Positions 24,500 through 36,926 are shown, numbered from the stretch's first letter. The stretch: DNA of 64,000 nucleotides from Ischnura elegans (GCF_921293095.1 NC_060259.1:41273812-41337811); one strand, 5' to 3'. Numbers and translations: made by a program. The notes: generated from the letters alone by a model not told the origin.

Positions 24500-24860
24500 T
24501 CTAGATCCACTTAAATCTAGCAGTCACAACCATAAATTCCACGCTTAAATATTCTTGTCCATTTGCACGTAGTTGGTCACATATTATTAATTAAGCTGTT
24601 GCTTTCTGGGTAGGCAAAAATAACAACATTGACTATCATTTGGCCTCTGCTACCATTATTTTCTCTACTTCCTTTTCTACCATATTCACCGTAATGTCTG
24701 TCGTCTTCAACATTAGCAATGCCCAAACCATTGCACTCCCGTTAACTTAGTGAAAGTCTCTTCGATGGAATGAGTGACGATCTTAAATATCAGAGAAAGA
24801 AAAAGGAATATATTAATATCAGAGTAGTTATCCTGGAGATTACGTTTACTTGAAAGCAGG
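24500..24860 (+). repeat. Inverted repeat, left arm
   Basis: The arm matches the complement of 28998-29345 in order, with divergence. Shared blocks include taatattttctgtgatattc-like, gtcttcaacattagcaatgc/aatgcccaaaccattgcact and taattaagctgttgctttct. The two arms point toward each other across about 4.1 kb. Confidence 0.7.
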
Positions 24861-24960
24861 TGCGTAAACCCTCGCGCCGGGACTTTTTATCAGGAAGGTT
24901 GTTGAAAATTTAAAAATTCATCGACCCTTGAGATAAAAATTTCACCCTTTTTGTCGTATC

Positions 24961-25070
24961 TGCGGCCGCTGCGACACAATCTGACTATTCCGAGTGCGGG
25001 GTGGGGTACACAGGGCAACCTAGACGCAGCGCGGCGCCGAGGGCCGGGGGGACGGCCGCTGGCGATTCCT
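24961..25070. other. Local GC-rich, CpG-rich patch
   Basis: About 110 bases rich in CG dinucleotides (gcggccgctgcgac, gcagcgcggcgccgagggcc) in otherwise AT-rich DNA. No start codon, exon or core promoter motif could be tied to it. Confidence 0.4.
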
Positions 25071-25378
25071 AACCCATTATAACCAAATGTTGCTTCTAAG
25101 CAACATCAAAAATGTATAAATTTTCAATTCTATTTAAGTTATATCTACACTACGTATTATTTTTTTGTATAAATTTGAATGGCGAAATATTTATCTGCCA
25201 CGATAATAATGATTGAGTGAAAAATTTTCAAGTTTCCAAAATGAGAAATTTTGAAATTTGATTTCTCCCGGAAGCAGCTCTGGGTTAGAAAGGGTTAACC
25301 GCTAGTCGCAAACGGAACGAACTCCTTTCGTCGAGTATCTAGCGAATACGCGATCACTAAATACAATAAGTCCTCCAC

Positions 25379-26599
25379 CAGGGTTCCCACTCTACCTAAA
25401 TAATGAAATTCACGGTTTCTTCCAGGTTTTCACGGTTTTTATTCCAAGTTTTCACGTTTTTTTTCAGGTTTTCACGGTCTCAATGTCGTCAAATTCATGC
25501 TCCGTTTATAAGTCAACAATAGGACAATCACCGGCCTAAATTAACTAAAAATTAACGTACGCGACATACGCCGTGAATGTAAACGCAGCAATGAAAAGTG
25601 ATATCTGTTATGACGTCAACGTTTGGAAAATTCAGGGCCAACTAAAGGCCCAACCCAACCGCGCTCTTACCCGGACGCCAAATACCATGGCCTCCTTTAC
25701 TATGCGAATGCCCTTAGGACCTTCTTCCGTCTGAACACCGGAAGTCCTTTTTTAATTCCTCGCCGAGAGATTGTTTTTCGCGCACGTTGTTATTACCGCA
25801 CAGTAACCAAATTTCCCTTACCCAATCTTTCTGAGAACGCGGAAAACATTTAATACAATTGTTAATGGAATGAAATAAATCTAAAAATCAATTTCATATA
25901 ATTACAGCGGAACCTCGATCTATCGTTTTTCAGGGTTATGGGCGAAATAAACGATGAATGCGGGAAAACGATCGATGCGGGAATGTTTGGATAGGTTGCC
26001 TATGTCCCAGGAAACGCAGGATTTTGGCGCGTAATTATGACATTTGTCAAAGGATTCAAAGAAGATTTTAGCCAATTACAGGAATACTAGTACTTTATCG
26101 AGACACATAGGTCATGTAGTTGATTCGAATAATATCTCTTTCAAGTATCCTAAAGGAACACGCCACCTCACTAAAAATATAATTTTCGTAAATGGTTCAT
26201 TCTGGATCCGTTAGAAATGCAAGTTATTTCATTCGTCCTTTTTCGAATACAAGTCCATCCCAAGCTATCACTGAAATTGAAAAGCTTAAACAAAATAACA
26301 GACTTCCGCCATTAAAATGGAAAATATCGGTCAATGTATCGTCATATGCTACGGACCAATTACTACACTTCGAATATTCGTGTGTAGAGAAATGCGTCGA
26401 CTAAGAGTCTGCGCGTGCCTGACCATGAAACATGATTAAAATATCGAATTTGATCAGGCAATCGTGGTATTATTATCAATATTGAGATATTTTTAAGGTT
26501 TCATGGCGAAATTCTCGGCTTTTCCAGGTTTTTTCACGGTAGACGAAATTCACGGCTTATTCACGGTTTTAAGGTTTTCACGGTTGAGTGGGAACCCTG
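25379..26599. mobile_element. Non-autonomous transposon with TTCACGG subterminal repeats, copy 2
   Basis: It has the same termini as 18013-18639 (CAGGGTTCCCACTC at both ends), flanked by exact tccac repeats at 25374-25378 and 26600-26604. TTCACGG motifs cluster at both ends, and interior blocks such as aacgcagcaatgaaa are shared with copy 1. It is about 600 bases longer because of extra interior sequence that includes a CAGCGGAACCTCGATC pogo-like terminus at about 25913. Confidence 0.8.
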
Positions 26600-27265
26600 T
26601 CCACTTCAGGGATACGAACATTGAAATTGAAAAATAGATGCATACCCTAAATTTTGGGCCTTATAGGTTGGCCGAGGCAACGCGGTGTGGAACTCGCATT
26701 TTGGGCCCAGACTAAACGAATTATTAATGAAAACGTGGTGAAGTCGGGAACTGTTCAGCGTTCCGCGGGATTTTCCTTCCCGCGGACGGCGTCGCACGCG
26801 CCGCAAGATCAGTTCGTCACCATCGCAAACATCGCTGTAGTCTTGTGTGTAGCAAGATTTATGAAAATTTTCGCATATTGTGTATTTTAAAGATGCAATA
26901 AAACTTATTTAGTCCACAATATTTTTGGTAAGGCGATGAAAATAAAAAAAATAAGTTAAAGTAATGCGGGAAGCATAGTTGGCAGAGGGCATGACAAACT
27001 ACTTTTTTTCATACGGGAATATCAAGGGAAAGATAGAATTTCTTCAAATGATAACAACGTTCAAGCTATCGATTAGCTGTGAAAAGGGTATATGATGATT
27101 AAAAATTGATATTCGGTCTTTAATTAACTTGAAATTTTTGTCATTACTGAATAATTACATAAAAAGTTCCATAAATAAATATTTTTATTGATAATTGCTC
27201 AAAAACAAAGGCTTTAACTCCTATTCTGAGTCAAAGGATGAAGACTCCTCACATTCCAAAATATT

Positions 27266-27970
27266 TTATTCTATCGCCAGAAGATTTTTCACGTCCTCTG
27301 CAAATTTTTTACTTAACGGTGAACCCCCGCAGAACAAGAAATAAAAAATATCTGATGTAAACAGACGCCTATGGAAAATATTATGGTTTGAGGCAATCCT
27401 AGACACTTTTCTGGTATGTTTTTCACGATATCTTCTTATATCCTTGTGGTGGGCTTCTAATGCATCTTCCCAAGAGAAATAATGGCATTTTTCACCATTC
27501 CATCTCCATGAGTTAAACATTTGTGAATAGTTGGTGGCATATAATGCCCTGGATAAAATTTATCGTACAATTTAGCTGTTTTAAGATAGTGAGCTGGGAA
27601 AACCGTTTCATTACTTGAAGTCCAGCCGATACAATTCACAAAATTCCAGAAAAGCGGGTAATTAGGACGTCCGAAATTCCTTGAAAAGGATTTATCATTG
27701 CACCCTATTAGGATTCTCGATTAATAATTATAACCACTCTAAGATATTTGGGAAATATTTTAATACAGCTGCAGGAAGTGCTAATGACTATTTTAAACCG
27801 CAGAATCTATTATTCACTCTGGACAACTCATCCCAATTTTGAAAACGTAGATAAAAAAACATTTTTTGAATCAAGCCGCAATCAAAGTTTATAATTTCTC
27901 TTCTCCTTCCAAAAAAATGTTTTTGGGTAAAACCTCTAACAGGAATGATTAATTCAGCTTCATGGGCCAT
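27266..27970 (-). pseudogene. Decayed ORF, probably transposon-borne
   Basis: Three adjacent minus-strand frames look like one broken coding region. The first (27788-27970) has HFFGRRREIINFDCGL. The second (27457-27639) has YPGHYMPPTIHKCLTHGDGM. The third, after a frameshift near 27490, has EDALEAHHKDIRRYREKHTR then KVSRIASNHNIFHRRL. The pattern MPPTIHK-L-HG followed by EA-HKD-R-YRE-RK-SR resembles an uncharacterised multi-copy protein that I associate with arthropod repeats; this is from memory and not verified. Stops and frameshifts make it non-functional. It lies between the inverted arms at 24.5 and 29.3 kb. Confidence 0.45.
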
Positions 27971-28997
27971 TTGCCAAGACCATAATACGTAAATCTTGGC
28001 GAGTCATTTTCTTTTTGTCCATTACTTGGCAACTACACTGTGAATGTCCTTCCGCACAAACTTCGACAAGTAAAACGTACGGGAGACTGATATTGAGCAC
28101 ACGGTAGGAAATGAGCAAGCCAATAGCTTATACGGCATATTATGGGAAAACCCAATTTGTAGAATAGAAAAATTCCCACCTGTTCAAAGTAAAAGAATAA
28201 ACCTGGGGACAAACAGGGGTAGCCGCAGAGAACAAAGAGCCTTGTGAGCGCGAGGACCGTTAGGTTTATTGCCGTCCGAACGTGGCTTCCGCGCAAAGAC
28301 CTGAGGGTCAAATCCTCCGAAGAGGGTATATGCCATAAAGGCACCGAATATGATAAGTAGTGGAGTGCAATGCACTCAAAATTTAGGGAAAATCCAATCT
28401 CTCTATCGGACAGCAACGCATTTCACGCAAAGTTCCCGAGTGCCTACCCGGTGTATTGCGGGTCACTGGGCGCGAGAACCGCCCGACACCAATTTGCTTT
28501 AGCACGAAAAATCTGAAAGTTGCAATTTTGCGCAATATTTTATAGTTCCGTTACATGGAATAAATATCACTCTAACTGTTGAAGAAAATATCTCCGCAGA
28601 GATAACTGAATATAAGTAAGTTTATCTCTGATTTAATTAAAATTCAAGCGAAGAACAGTTAATTTTTAATTAATGTATAATGGTCATTAGAAAAGTGATA
28701 TTTTCCAATAATCATAGCTTAATAATATCTAATAGATATATATTACTGTTATATATTCGCCAATAGAACAATATTTATGCTTTGTTCGCACACCAGGGCA
28801 ACAAACATTGAGGTATTTTGCAAAAAAATGGATCATAAGTTGACACGAAATTGTAATGCAGTGTTGCATTATAAGGATAACCACAGTTTTCGTTGCCTTG
28901 CTTAGGTTTTTCAACCTACGAACAAGGTCTCGGAATGCATCTTGTTCGTATGTAGAGGACATTCTGTATTCCTAGGAAGTGATACTCAGAAATTTGG

Positions 28998-29345
28998 CAC
29001 ATATGTTCAAGTCTACATAATCTCCAGGATAACTACATTGACGTAGGTACATTCCTTTCTCTTTATCTGATATTTAACCTCGTCATCTATTCAGTCAAAG
29101 AAGCTTTCACTAAGCCAACCAGAGTGCAATGGTTTGGGCATTGTTAACGTTGAAGACGACAAATATTACGGTGAATATCACAGAAAAGGAAATAAATAAA
29201 ATAATTTGGGGAGTAGCAAGATGATAGTCAATGCAGCTATTTTTGCACTCCCAGAAAGCAACAGATTAATTAATAGTCACTGACAAACTACGTACAAATG
29301 GTAGAGAATAGAATTTATGGTCATGGCTGCTAGAGGAAGGTGGAC
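28998..29345 (-). repeat. Inverted repeat, right arm
   Basis: This is the partner of 24500-24860. Shared blocks read here as ttcaagtctacataatctcc, ggataactac, gcaatggtttgggcattg and agaaagcaacagattaatta. The pair could be the long terminal repeats of one element or two copies of a dispersed repeat. Confidence 0.7.
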
Positions 29346-29935
29346 ACCATAAACGGCACTATATACGGAGTGGCACATGAATCTTTCTTCACCGTTGAGT
29401 GACCCAGTAGAGCTCTGGATTCACGGCATCCTCATTAAATATGTTACGAGAAAATTTTCAATTTTAACATCTCTGTTGATAGATATTCCTTTAGGTCCTA
29501 GCAGGAAAGTCTTCAACAGTAGATGTACGAATACATTTTGCTAAAGTTTCATGCAATGACATTATACTGAGTTAATAAGTGACAATAACGATAACAAATT
29601 TGTTGTAATAATAATCCCCATTAATAATAATAACGCTGTAATAATAATCCCCTCTCTCATATAACTTTTTAACCATTAACCATTTCTCAAAACTGGCCTG
29701 AAACTCATCCACAGCACCCACAACTCTTCCATCAACTGTCCTGAACTAATTGGCAATATTAATATACATACATAAAATCACAAAACACTCGATGCCCGAC
29801 TGACACACTGACAGCGTTTGGCATTTATTCAACGAAATAATCTCTGGATTATTGTCATCATAGAAAAATCTTCCAATTTTGTCGGCACATTAAATTATGG
29901 CTTCGCTATAGTAGTGGTCCCCGGACGACGCGTCG

Positions 29936-32100
29936 CACAGTGGCCCGGATCGCGGAAAAGTTGGGCAAAAATCAGATTTTTGTCGGATTACTTTGAAAAT
30001 TGCACCTTCTATGTTTTTTGGCGTGCTTAATTCAGTACCTAATATGAGGATCCGATATTAGGATCACTCTCAAGAAAACATCCCCATTCGGGTAAAGTCG
30101 AAATATTTTTTCTAGCGTGCTGCTTGCGTTATTTTCTTACAAGGGGACCCTATATTACCATTAGAATACTAGGAAAGTACAAACCTTAGGTGTTTGGTAG
30201 GTTGCGAAAGGCAACATCACGGAAATCTACAATTATATCCAACCAAGTTTCATTCTTCTCTAAAAAAAGGTAATTTTATCACGAACAAGCTCGCCACCTT
30301 CTCTCATCATAATAAACAAATTTCATTTTCACAAAATTGACAAGTTTTGCTTCCTCATCTCCGATTAAAGAAAAATAACTCTCGAAATACGTTCAAATTC
30401 CTTTTTCGTGCGTCCACGTTTTTCCTTTGTATCTCCTGCATTTTTTCCTGCAGTTCTGTCCGCGCGAATGTCATCGACATTATTGATAGTTAACAATTAA
30501 AACGCTTGTTCACAAAACGCTACAAAACAGTCTACACGCTAGAAAGTTTATATTTTACGCTGAAGGGAAAACTTAAAACAATTTAGAGTGGCACCTCCTC
30601 TTAGACCTATTTTTGAAAACGGAAACTAGAAAAAGAAATAAATGAAGCCAGTTGAATAATACTTGTTTCTGCGGTCGTCAGGAATTAATGAATCACTGAA
30701 TCACAAGATTCATAGTTATGAAAACAAAGAAATTCCTTGCGAGATCACTAAAAATCACGAAAACTATAGCCAATAGAGGATTTTTCAACTAGTGGTGGGC
30801 ATCGATAGAAAATGAGCAACCGAGGAGTACCAAAAAGTTTCCACCGAAATTTGGAAGGGTTAAAAAACAGGAGTAATCGTTACCTATGGGAATCTGGGTC
30901 TTACCCAGGATAACTTGGAGGGGTATGGTTGGACCGCATAGTAAGAAATGTGATATGTTTGAATTTAGTGCGAAAATGCATTCTAGCGGCGGACCTGCAA
31001 TCAAACCTATCGAACTGGACGTAGATGGAGGGTAAAAACCAAAGAGCAGGTTCAGTTTCACTTGCAGTCAAACCGCCTCAAGGATAGCAATAAAATTAAG
31101 TTGGGTGGTGCACCATTGTGATCGAGCAAAACGTCCTGAACCCTTTCCACTTCCCTTAGGTCCATCACGTGTTCGGGAAACGGGTCTCCTGGCACTTCGG
31201 ATTGGAAGACTAGGAACCAGTGGTGGGTACACCTACCAGTGGTGGGTATTCCCAATAGCAGTGCAAGCAGCCTGTTGTCTTTACATCAAAAGATTACCAA
31301 AACGCGCTTCATGTCTTGCTGAGAAGTGATCGAAGAAAATCTTTTCCTTCTCCTCTCCCATTGCCATAACTGCGCTTATCATCGAACACTGAAACTATTT
31401 TATCATTCCATATAGTAAATTTGGACTGTGATAAAATAGAAAATAATTTTCAAAATGTTTAATTTCTTTTTTGTAACCCTTGTCAATGAAACGTAGGATT
31501 ATACATTTTACCTGGTACCTACATTGCGCTAATGCGCGCGTGTTGACGCTCACGTGTACGGCGGATTGGCACAAAAATCGTTTTTATTCGGTTACTTGCA
31601 AAAACTTGCGTATGATTTTTTTCTAATGTCTTTATAATACTGTAATGTCTTGTAGCCAATTTAGGTTTCCGCGAAAATCGACGTCACTTCTTTTATAAAT
31701 CAACATTTATGCGAAATTCTGCGAAAAAATTGACTCCTCTTCAGTTAATTCTACAGCAATCATCAACATCGCCAATAGGTTAAAATGTAGATTTTATGAT
31801 ATTAGTGTCTATATTGATATATATTGATATAGTATGAAGTTATTTTTCCAAAATAATTGCAGACGTAAAGCCAAAAATAAATCTAAAATGCGTAATTTTC
31901 GAACAAAAAACGGAAAAAGCACGTTTCCATTAGAAATAACGCAACATTGACGCAATATATCTAAGTTAACATTTTTTTACATAGGTATGAAGTGTGATGC
32001 CCCAGGCATATTACTGATTAGCCTACATAGTTAAAGCGGGTTTCAAAAAAGACGAAAAAAATTATTTTTGTCCACCTTTTTCCAGATCCGGACCACTGAG
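29936..32100. mobile_element. Transib-like non-autonomous transposon
   Basis: The left end is CACAGTGGCCCGGATCGCGG and the right end, inverted, CTCAGTGGTCCGGATCTGG. Both are flanked by cgtcg (29931-29935, 32101-32105). Transib elements have CAC-starting termini resembling the V(D)J signal heptamer CACAGTG and make 5-bp GC-rich duplications. Similarity between ends continues for about 40 bases (GGACAAAAAT-type block). No transposase frame is recognisable within the 2.2 kb. Confidence 0.7.
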
Positions 32101-32241
32101 CGTCGTCCCCATGGCGGCAAGGGTTTTTTCGCTATCCTCTACCTTCCATCCCTATCCTTCGCTTTTCAAGTTTCAATTTCCTCACTCAAAAAAATCGATT
32201 TTGAGTTTTTGTCCAGCTTTTTTCGATTTCAGCCCACTGTG
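31551..32241. mobile_element. Second pair of Transib-like ends, overlapping the first element
   Basis: At 32213-32241 the minus strand reads CACAGTGGGCTGAAATCG with the same AAAAAAGCTGGACAAAAA block, and is followed by cggcg, a Transib-type target sequence. A matching left-like end, CACGTGTACGGCGGATTGG, begins at 31551. No matching duplication confirms that these two ends belong together. Confidence 0.4.
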
Positions 32242-32246
32242 CGGCG

Positions 32247-34872
32247 CTTCCTTCCTTGGACTATGAAGAGGAAAAATGACAGAAGTTTCTTAATTCATCG
32301 GTCAATTATTTTCCATCGCTCACCATTCCGCATTTCAAAATGGCTTTTCGACGGTTTTATCTTCATTTTCGGAATGGTGGCTAACGCGACCGTCGGCATT
32401 TTTACCGTAAAACAAGCGCCCTCAGTTCCTTGGGCTTTTATGAGTTTATCATAGTGTATGAAGACTATTCATAAAGTCTTATATACAAAACGGAATTTAC
32501 ACGAACAAAAGGGTATTTCCTTTCATAATGAATTATGACAGTGGCTGCCTAGGCATCAAATTACATTCCAACTAAATTCCTTTCCTAAAACCTGATTAAA
32601 GTTTTTTTTCTTCATTTTTTGAGCCGGGTATGATCGCTTTACTCCAAATCGCGTGACCTACAAATGTGTCAGCAAGTGTAATTACCCTCTTGAGGAATTA
32701 AAATGTTTATAGACTCGCCAGTATTGAAGTCCCACGTGAACCCAATTGCACGCAGCCGATAATTCAATTGTCCACCTCCAGATTGACCAAGTGCCCCTTC
32801 ATCTCTCCCCAAATAACCTCACTCCCGCACACCTTTACCAGCCCAGCTCTTTTTACATTGACGGCGATTACAAATTGCTACTTTCCTTTTTTGCTGTTAT
32901 TATTGCTATTCATTATTAATGATTTATTTTTTGAGTGACATAAATCCCGCTCACAAAATACCTACGCCGAAATAAGCAGAGCGCACACAAACTGTCTGTA
33001 AGTGTTTGTTTTGAAAAAAGTGTACATCACTGAAAACTAGAGACGGAATTGGCGGAGTAAAAAACAACGAGCGACATGTATGCATAGCAGAGGCAGGCGC
33101 CCGGATGAAGGGTAAATTGATTAATGGTCACAATTCTCATTGTTTCGGAGCAACTAGATATCGCCTCAGGTGATGCTTCAAAACCGAGTATCTCTCTCCT
33201 TGATGAGAGGTAAAGTTTTCTCCCGTGCTACCAAGTCCATTTTCGACTGCCGCCACACCAGTTCATCGAATTCAAAATCTCGTAATATTTCGGAAAATTT
33301 AGTTTCTTTTCAGCACTTCCAAGATTTTTATTAGGTCATGATTTAGACGTGAACTATCACCGCAGACTTGTTCAGAGCGCGCAAAAATTACATGAGCACT
33401 TATCATGTCCCTGGTGCACACTGCACAGGTGACAATGTTACATTGTGTGTAATCTAATCCATAAACTTTAACTCGGGTCATCTCGAGTTTCGTTGAAAAA
33501 AAATTCCAAATTAACCCTGGATGGCAGATAACACGATATAAGACCAGTTCTTTTGGTGGCTATGGTAACCCTTACAACATTGCGACCCCTGCGGCAGTGG
33601 CGTATTTAAATCCCCATTTCGGGGGGGACCGTGCCCCCTACCTCATAGGGGACTTTCATTAGCGACTCGAAACGTAGCTTCGGCCAAAATGTAGGGCTTA
33701 CCTCGACGACGAGAGGCGATCGCACCTTTCAGGACAATTCAGCCGGTCAATTATTTAAATGTCAAAGGCGCCAGTCAATTAAGGGCTGTATTATTTCAAT
33801 CATCAATTTATTTGATGGCCGAGTCAATAAAACAATAGCTTTGACTCCATTTACATTCACATAATTGACCAACAGGAATATTTCTCAAATTCAGTGAAGG
33901 GATTTCGACCCTCAACTTTTGTGCGTACTCGATCTAATACCGCTTAGGAATAACGTAAGATGAAGAATCGATGATGGTAGGAGGACAAAGAATACAGTGG
34001 GGAAAACTGGTTAACTATTTTAAATAAGGGCACCCTATAATATTTCAGAATAGTAAAATGTAATGGAATTATAATACATATGACGGGGTATTACAGCATA
34101 CCGCGGCTATAAGTAATTCATAAACTGCTTCAGACTAGCGAACGAGGTATTATCCTTATTTCGAGGGGGCCTGCGGCATGGACGAGCTGACAATTTCAGA
34201 CTTACGTAACTTTTGTGCGATATGAAAAATTCTGTGGAGATATTTTAAGTTTCAATCGTCCATTTGGCTCGTTTTATGATATAAATTAATGGCAATACTA
34301 TGAGGGCGTACCGGAATTTCCGAAAATTTTCTGTTAGAACCGGTATAATTTTTTCCCTCAGAAAATTCATTGCATAAATATAAATACCCCAAAACATTTT
34401 GAAGCTGCACCCGTGGCCAGTGCATTGGCTCATGAGGACCAACGGAGGTCCCCTACGAGGACCAACAAAATCGGATTACATATTTGACATGAGATCAAAA
34501 TTCCAAAAATGTAAGAGAGAGTCGACAGTAGCCTTCAATTCCTGTCGAAAATCGTCGCATTATAAAGGGAAATTTTCTGAGATTAAAAATAAGGCCGACA
34601 ACTTTTGGGTCAAACAGAGAAATTTTCCTCAAGTCAATCGGTGATTCAACAGTGGGATTGGTTTGAATAGGAGGAGGTAGATCTCACGCTAAAATGAATT
34701 TCAAATTCTCGCGGTAGAGAGAAGAGTGCCTTCCTTGACCATATGGCACAGCAAGGGTCAGTGGCAAAGCGTGACATTCAAGCTGCCATCGCTTGCGTGG
34801 CGGGTGGCGCGTTCCAGGATTCCCTTTTTTCATTAAATTTAACTTGCGTGGATGAAACAACTCTTAAAAATC
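32247..34872. other. Intergenic, no gene recognised
   Basis: I see no exon. A partial hAT-like terminus (cagtggcgtatttaaatccc with a following G run) occurs at about 33596. A local duplication, atgaggaccaacggaggtcc then tacgaggaccaac, lies at 34430-34470. The short frames have no recognisable motifs. Confidence 0.5.
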
Positions 34873-34880
34873 GTGAGATA

Positions 34881-35081
34881 CATAGGCGGATCTAGGGGGG
34901 GCACGGGGGCACGTGCCCCCCCCCCCCCCAGACCCATTAAAAATATGCAAGATTTTCAATACGGTCCCACTATCATTGCGTTCGTTTTGTATTACGAGGT
35001 ATCTTTGTGCCCCCTCCAGAACAAAATCCTGGATACGGCCTTGCTTGTCCCCCCCAGAAAGAAATCCTGGATCCGCCCCTG
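34881..35081. mobile_element. hAT-type MITE, G/C-tract family
   Basis: The left end CATAGGCGGATCTAGGGG and the right end CCTGGATCCGCCCCTG are imperfect inverted repeats. They are flanked by an exact 8-bp duplication, gtgagata, at 34873-34880 and 35082-35089. A G run and a C run lie just inside the left end. It is the same family as 3733-3918. Confidence 0.85.
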
Positions 35082-35129
35082 GTGAGATATACGCCCAACG
35101 GCCTCGGGAAACACTCTCGAGGCTCTTTC

Positions 35130-36038
35130 TGCACGTCTGACAGCACATGCGTCGAAGATACTGATAAGGATTATCTTTAGAAGAATAGAACAAAGAGCAG
35201 ATAAGTACTTGGATGAGGAGCAATTCGGATTAAGAAACAGCAAAGGCACAAGGGAAACGATGTTGGCCTTTAGGCTGCTCATAGAGAAGGGAATGGAAAA
35301 AAACAAGCCAACGTTCGTGGACTTAAAGAAGGCGTTTGTCCACGTGGATTGGAACACAATGCTGGGAATCCTGAAAGAAAAAGGAGCTCTTTACAATGAC
35401 AGGAGAATCATCCACAGTTTATATAAAAACCAAGTAGCGGTGATAAAATCAGGGCCCACCTGTGAAGAAGCAAGAATTAGGAAAAAATATTCAACGTTTA
35501 AATCGAGAAAGCCACTAATGAAATCAAAGACAAGTTCTCGGAAATGAATATACATGGAGAAAAAGTTAGCATGCTAAGATTTGCCGGTGAAATAGTCGTC
35601 ATATCAGAGACAGAGAAGGAATTGAAAAATATTCTAGTATGGGTATGGTAATGGGTATATATTTGCTGATAAATCTAGGGTAAAGGCCTTCGAAATATGA
35701 TGCTGCAGAGAAATGAAAATAATCAAAGGGATCGACCGAGAAAGTAATGAAATCCTAATAAAAGTAGGAAAGGAGAGAAGCGCCATGAAAACCTTGAAGG
35801 CCTTGACTGAAGACGGAACAAACTTATAGGCCATATCTTGAGACATTATGGTCTGATGAATAAAATCGTCGAGGGATAAGTAGATGGCAAGAACGGAATA
35901 GGAAGACCACGAATGAAGTATACATAACAGGTACAGAAGGATGTTAAAGAGAAGAAATACGTAGGTGTGAAAAGATTAGCTAATAGGAGAATTGAGTGGA
36001 GAGCTGTGTCAAACCAGGATCTTAGGATTTTTAATTAG
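35130..36038 (+). pseudogene. LINE (non-LTR retrotransposon) reverse transcriptase remnant
   Basis: The frame at 35209-35547 reads DEEQFGLRNSKGTRETMLAF, then KPTFVDLKKAFVHVDWN and IIHSLYKNQVAVIKSG, which are the fingers/palm motifs of a non-LTR reverse transcriptase (QFG-R-G-GT-E, F-D-KAFD-VDW). The FVDLEKAFD aspartate is altered. At about 35560-35620 the catalytic F-A-D-D box reads FAGE, so both aspartates are lost. Broken frames continue through LIGHILRHYGLMNKIVEG, RPRMKY, QKDVKEKKYVGVKRLANRR and IEWRAVSNQDLRIFN to a stop at 36036-36038, the usual 3' end of such ORFs. Frameshifts and stops make it dead. The 5' part is missing. Confidence 0.85.
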
Positions 36039-36474
36039 TGATGATGACTTGATTTAGAAGGAAGCAAAAATACTCGCTCTACACAAATATCCAACCAGAC
36101 ATCAGGAAACTGACATAATTTCTATATTATATTGTTCTTTTGTGCTTTAAATATTGCGGGATTCCCGACTTCGACTTACACGATTTTTAATTAATATTAT
36201 TGCGAAGGATTATTGCTCAGTACCGAAATTCCAACCATAGTCTCGATGATTCACGGGATAGCAGAAACAATGTTTGAACACCGAAAAATACATTTGGAAT
36301 TTTATTTATTTTTTTCATTTAAGAAGGGTAAATTGACACATATTATTCGGATTATAGAAGTATGATATAGTTAATTTTGATTATTAAAAGCCATGCTATA
36401 TTATAATCCATGCAATATATTTATAGAAGCAACGGAATGAACATAATGGCATGATTATAAACAAGAGGTGCTTT

Positions 36475-36752
36475 CAGTGGCTTAACAAGAAATATGCTTT
36501 GGAGGGGGGATGGGGAAGGGCGATCTTTTAGGAAAATTTTGGAAAAATGACGTGCCTGCAAATACATTTTACATAATTTTAGCACTTAAAATTTGGCTTT
36601 CATTGAAAGGTTACGCTAAAATCTACTAAAAGGCAAAACTAGACAATAGTTTTGAATATATTTTTTATTTCTCTGAGGCTTTGGGGGGATCTATCTCCCT
36701 CATCCCACTAGTTAGCCTCCCCCATCTCCCCATCCTCATTGTTACGCCACTG
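36475..36752. mobile_element. hAT-type MITE, G/C-tract family
   Basis: The left end CAGTGGCTTAACAAG and the inverse right end CAGTGGCGTAACAATG are flanked by an exact 8-bp duplication, ggtgcttt (36467-36474, 36753-36760). G-rich sequence lies inside the left end and C-rich sequence inside the right end. No coding sequence. Confidence 0.85.
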
Positions 36753-36926
36753 GGTGCTTTAAAAGAATATTGGATACAGAGATGCAGCGGAATTAACACT
36801 CTAGGTAAACATATGCTGGCTTTGTTGATACCAGCTGACACGATGAACCACAAATGGTTCTCAGGTGAAATCGTGAGATAGAGGAAGGTATAACTCGCGC
36901 ACAATCGTAGTCATGAATGCTATACC

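Noticed and set aside
28033-28416. 127-codon minus-strand open frame
   Set aside because: The translation has no motif and a mixed hydrophobic composition. It overlaps other frames and sits in transposon-rich DNA.
32068-32454. 128-codon plus-strand frame
   Set aside because: It overlaps Transib-like terminal sequences and is rich in F and S from T-rich DNA, so it is not a gene.
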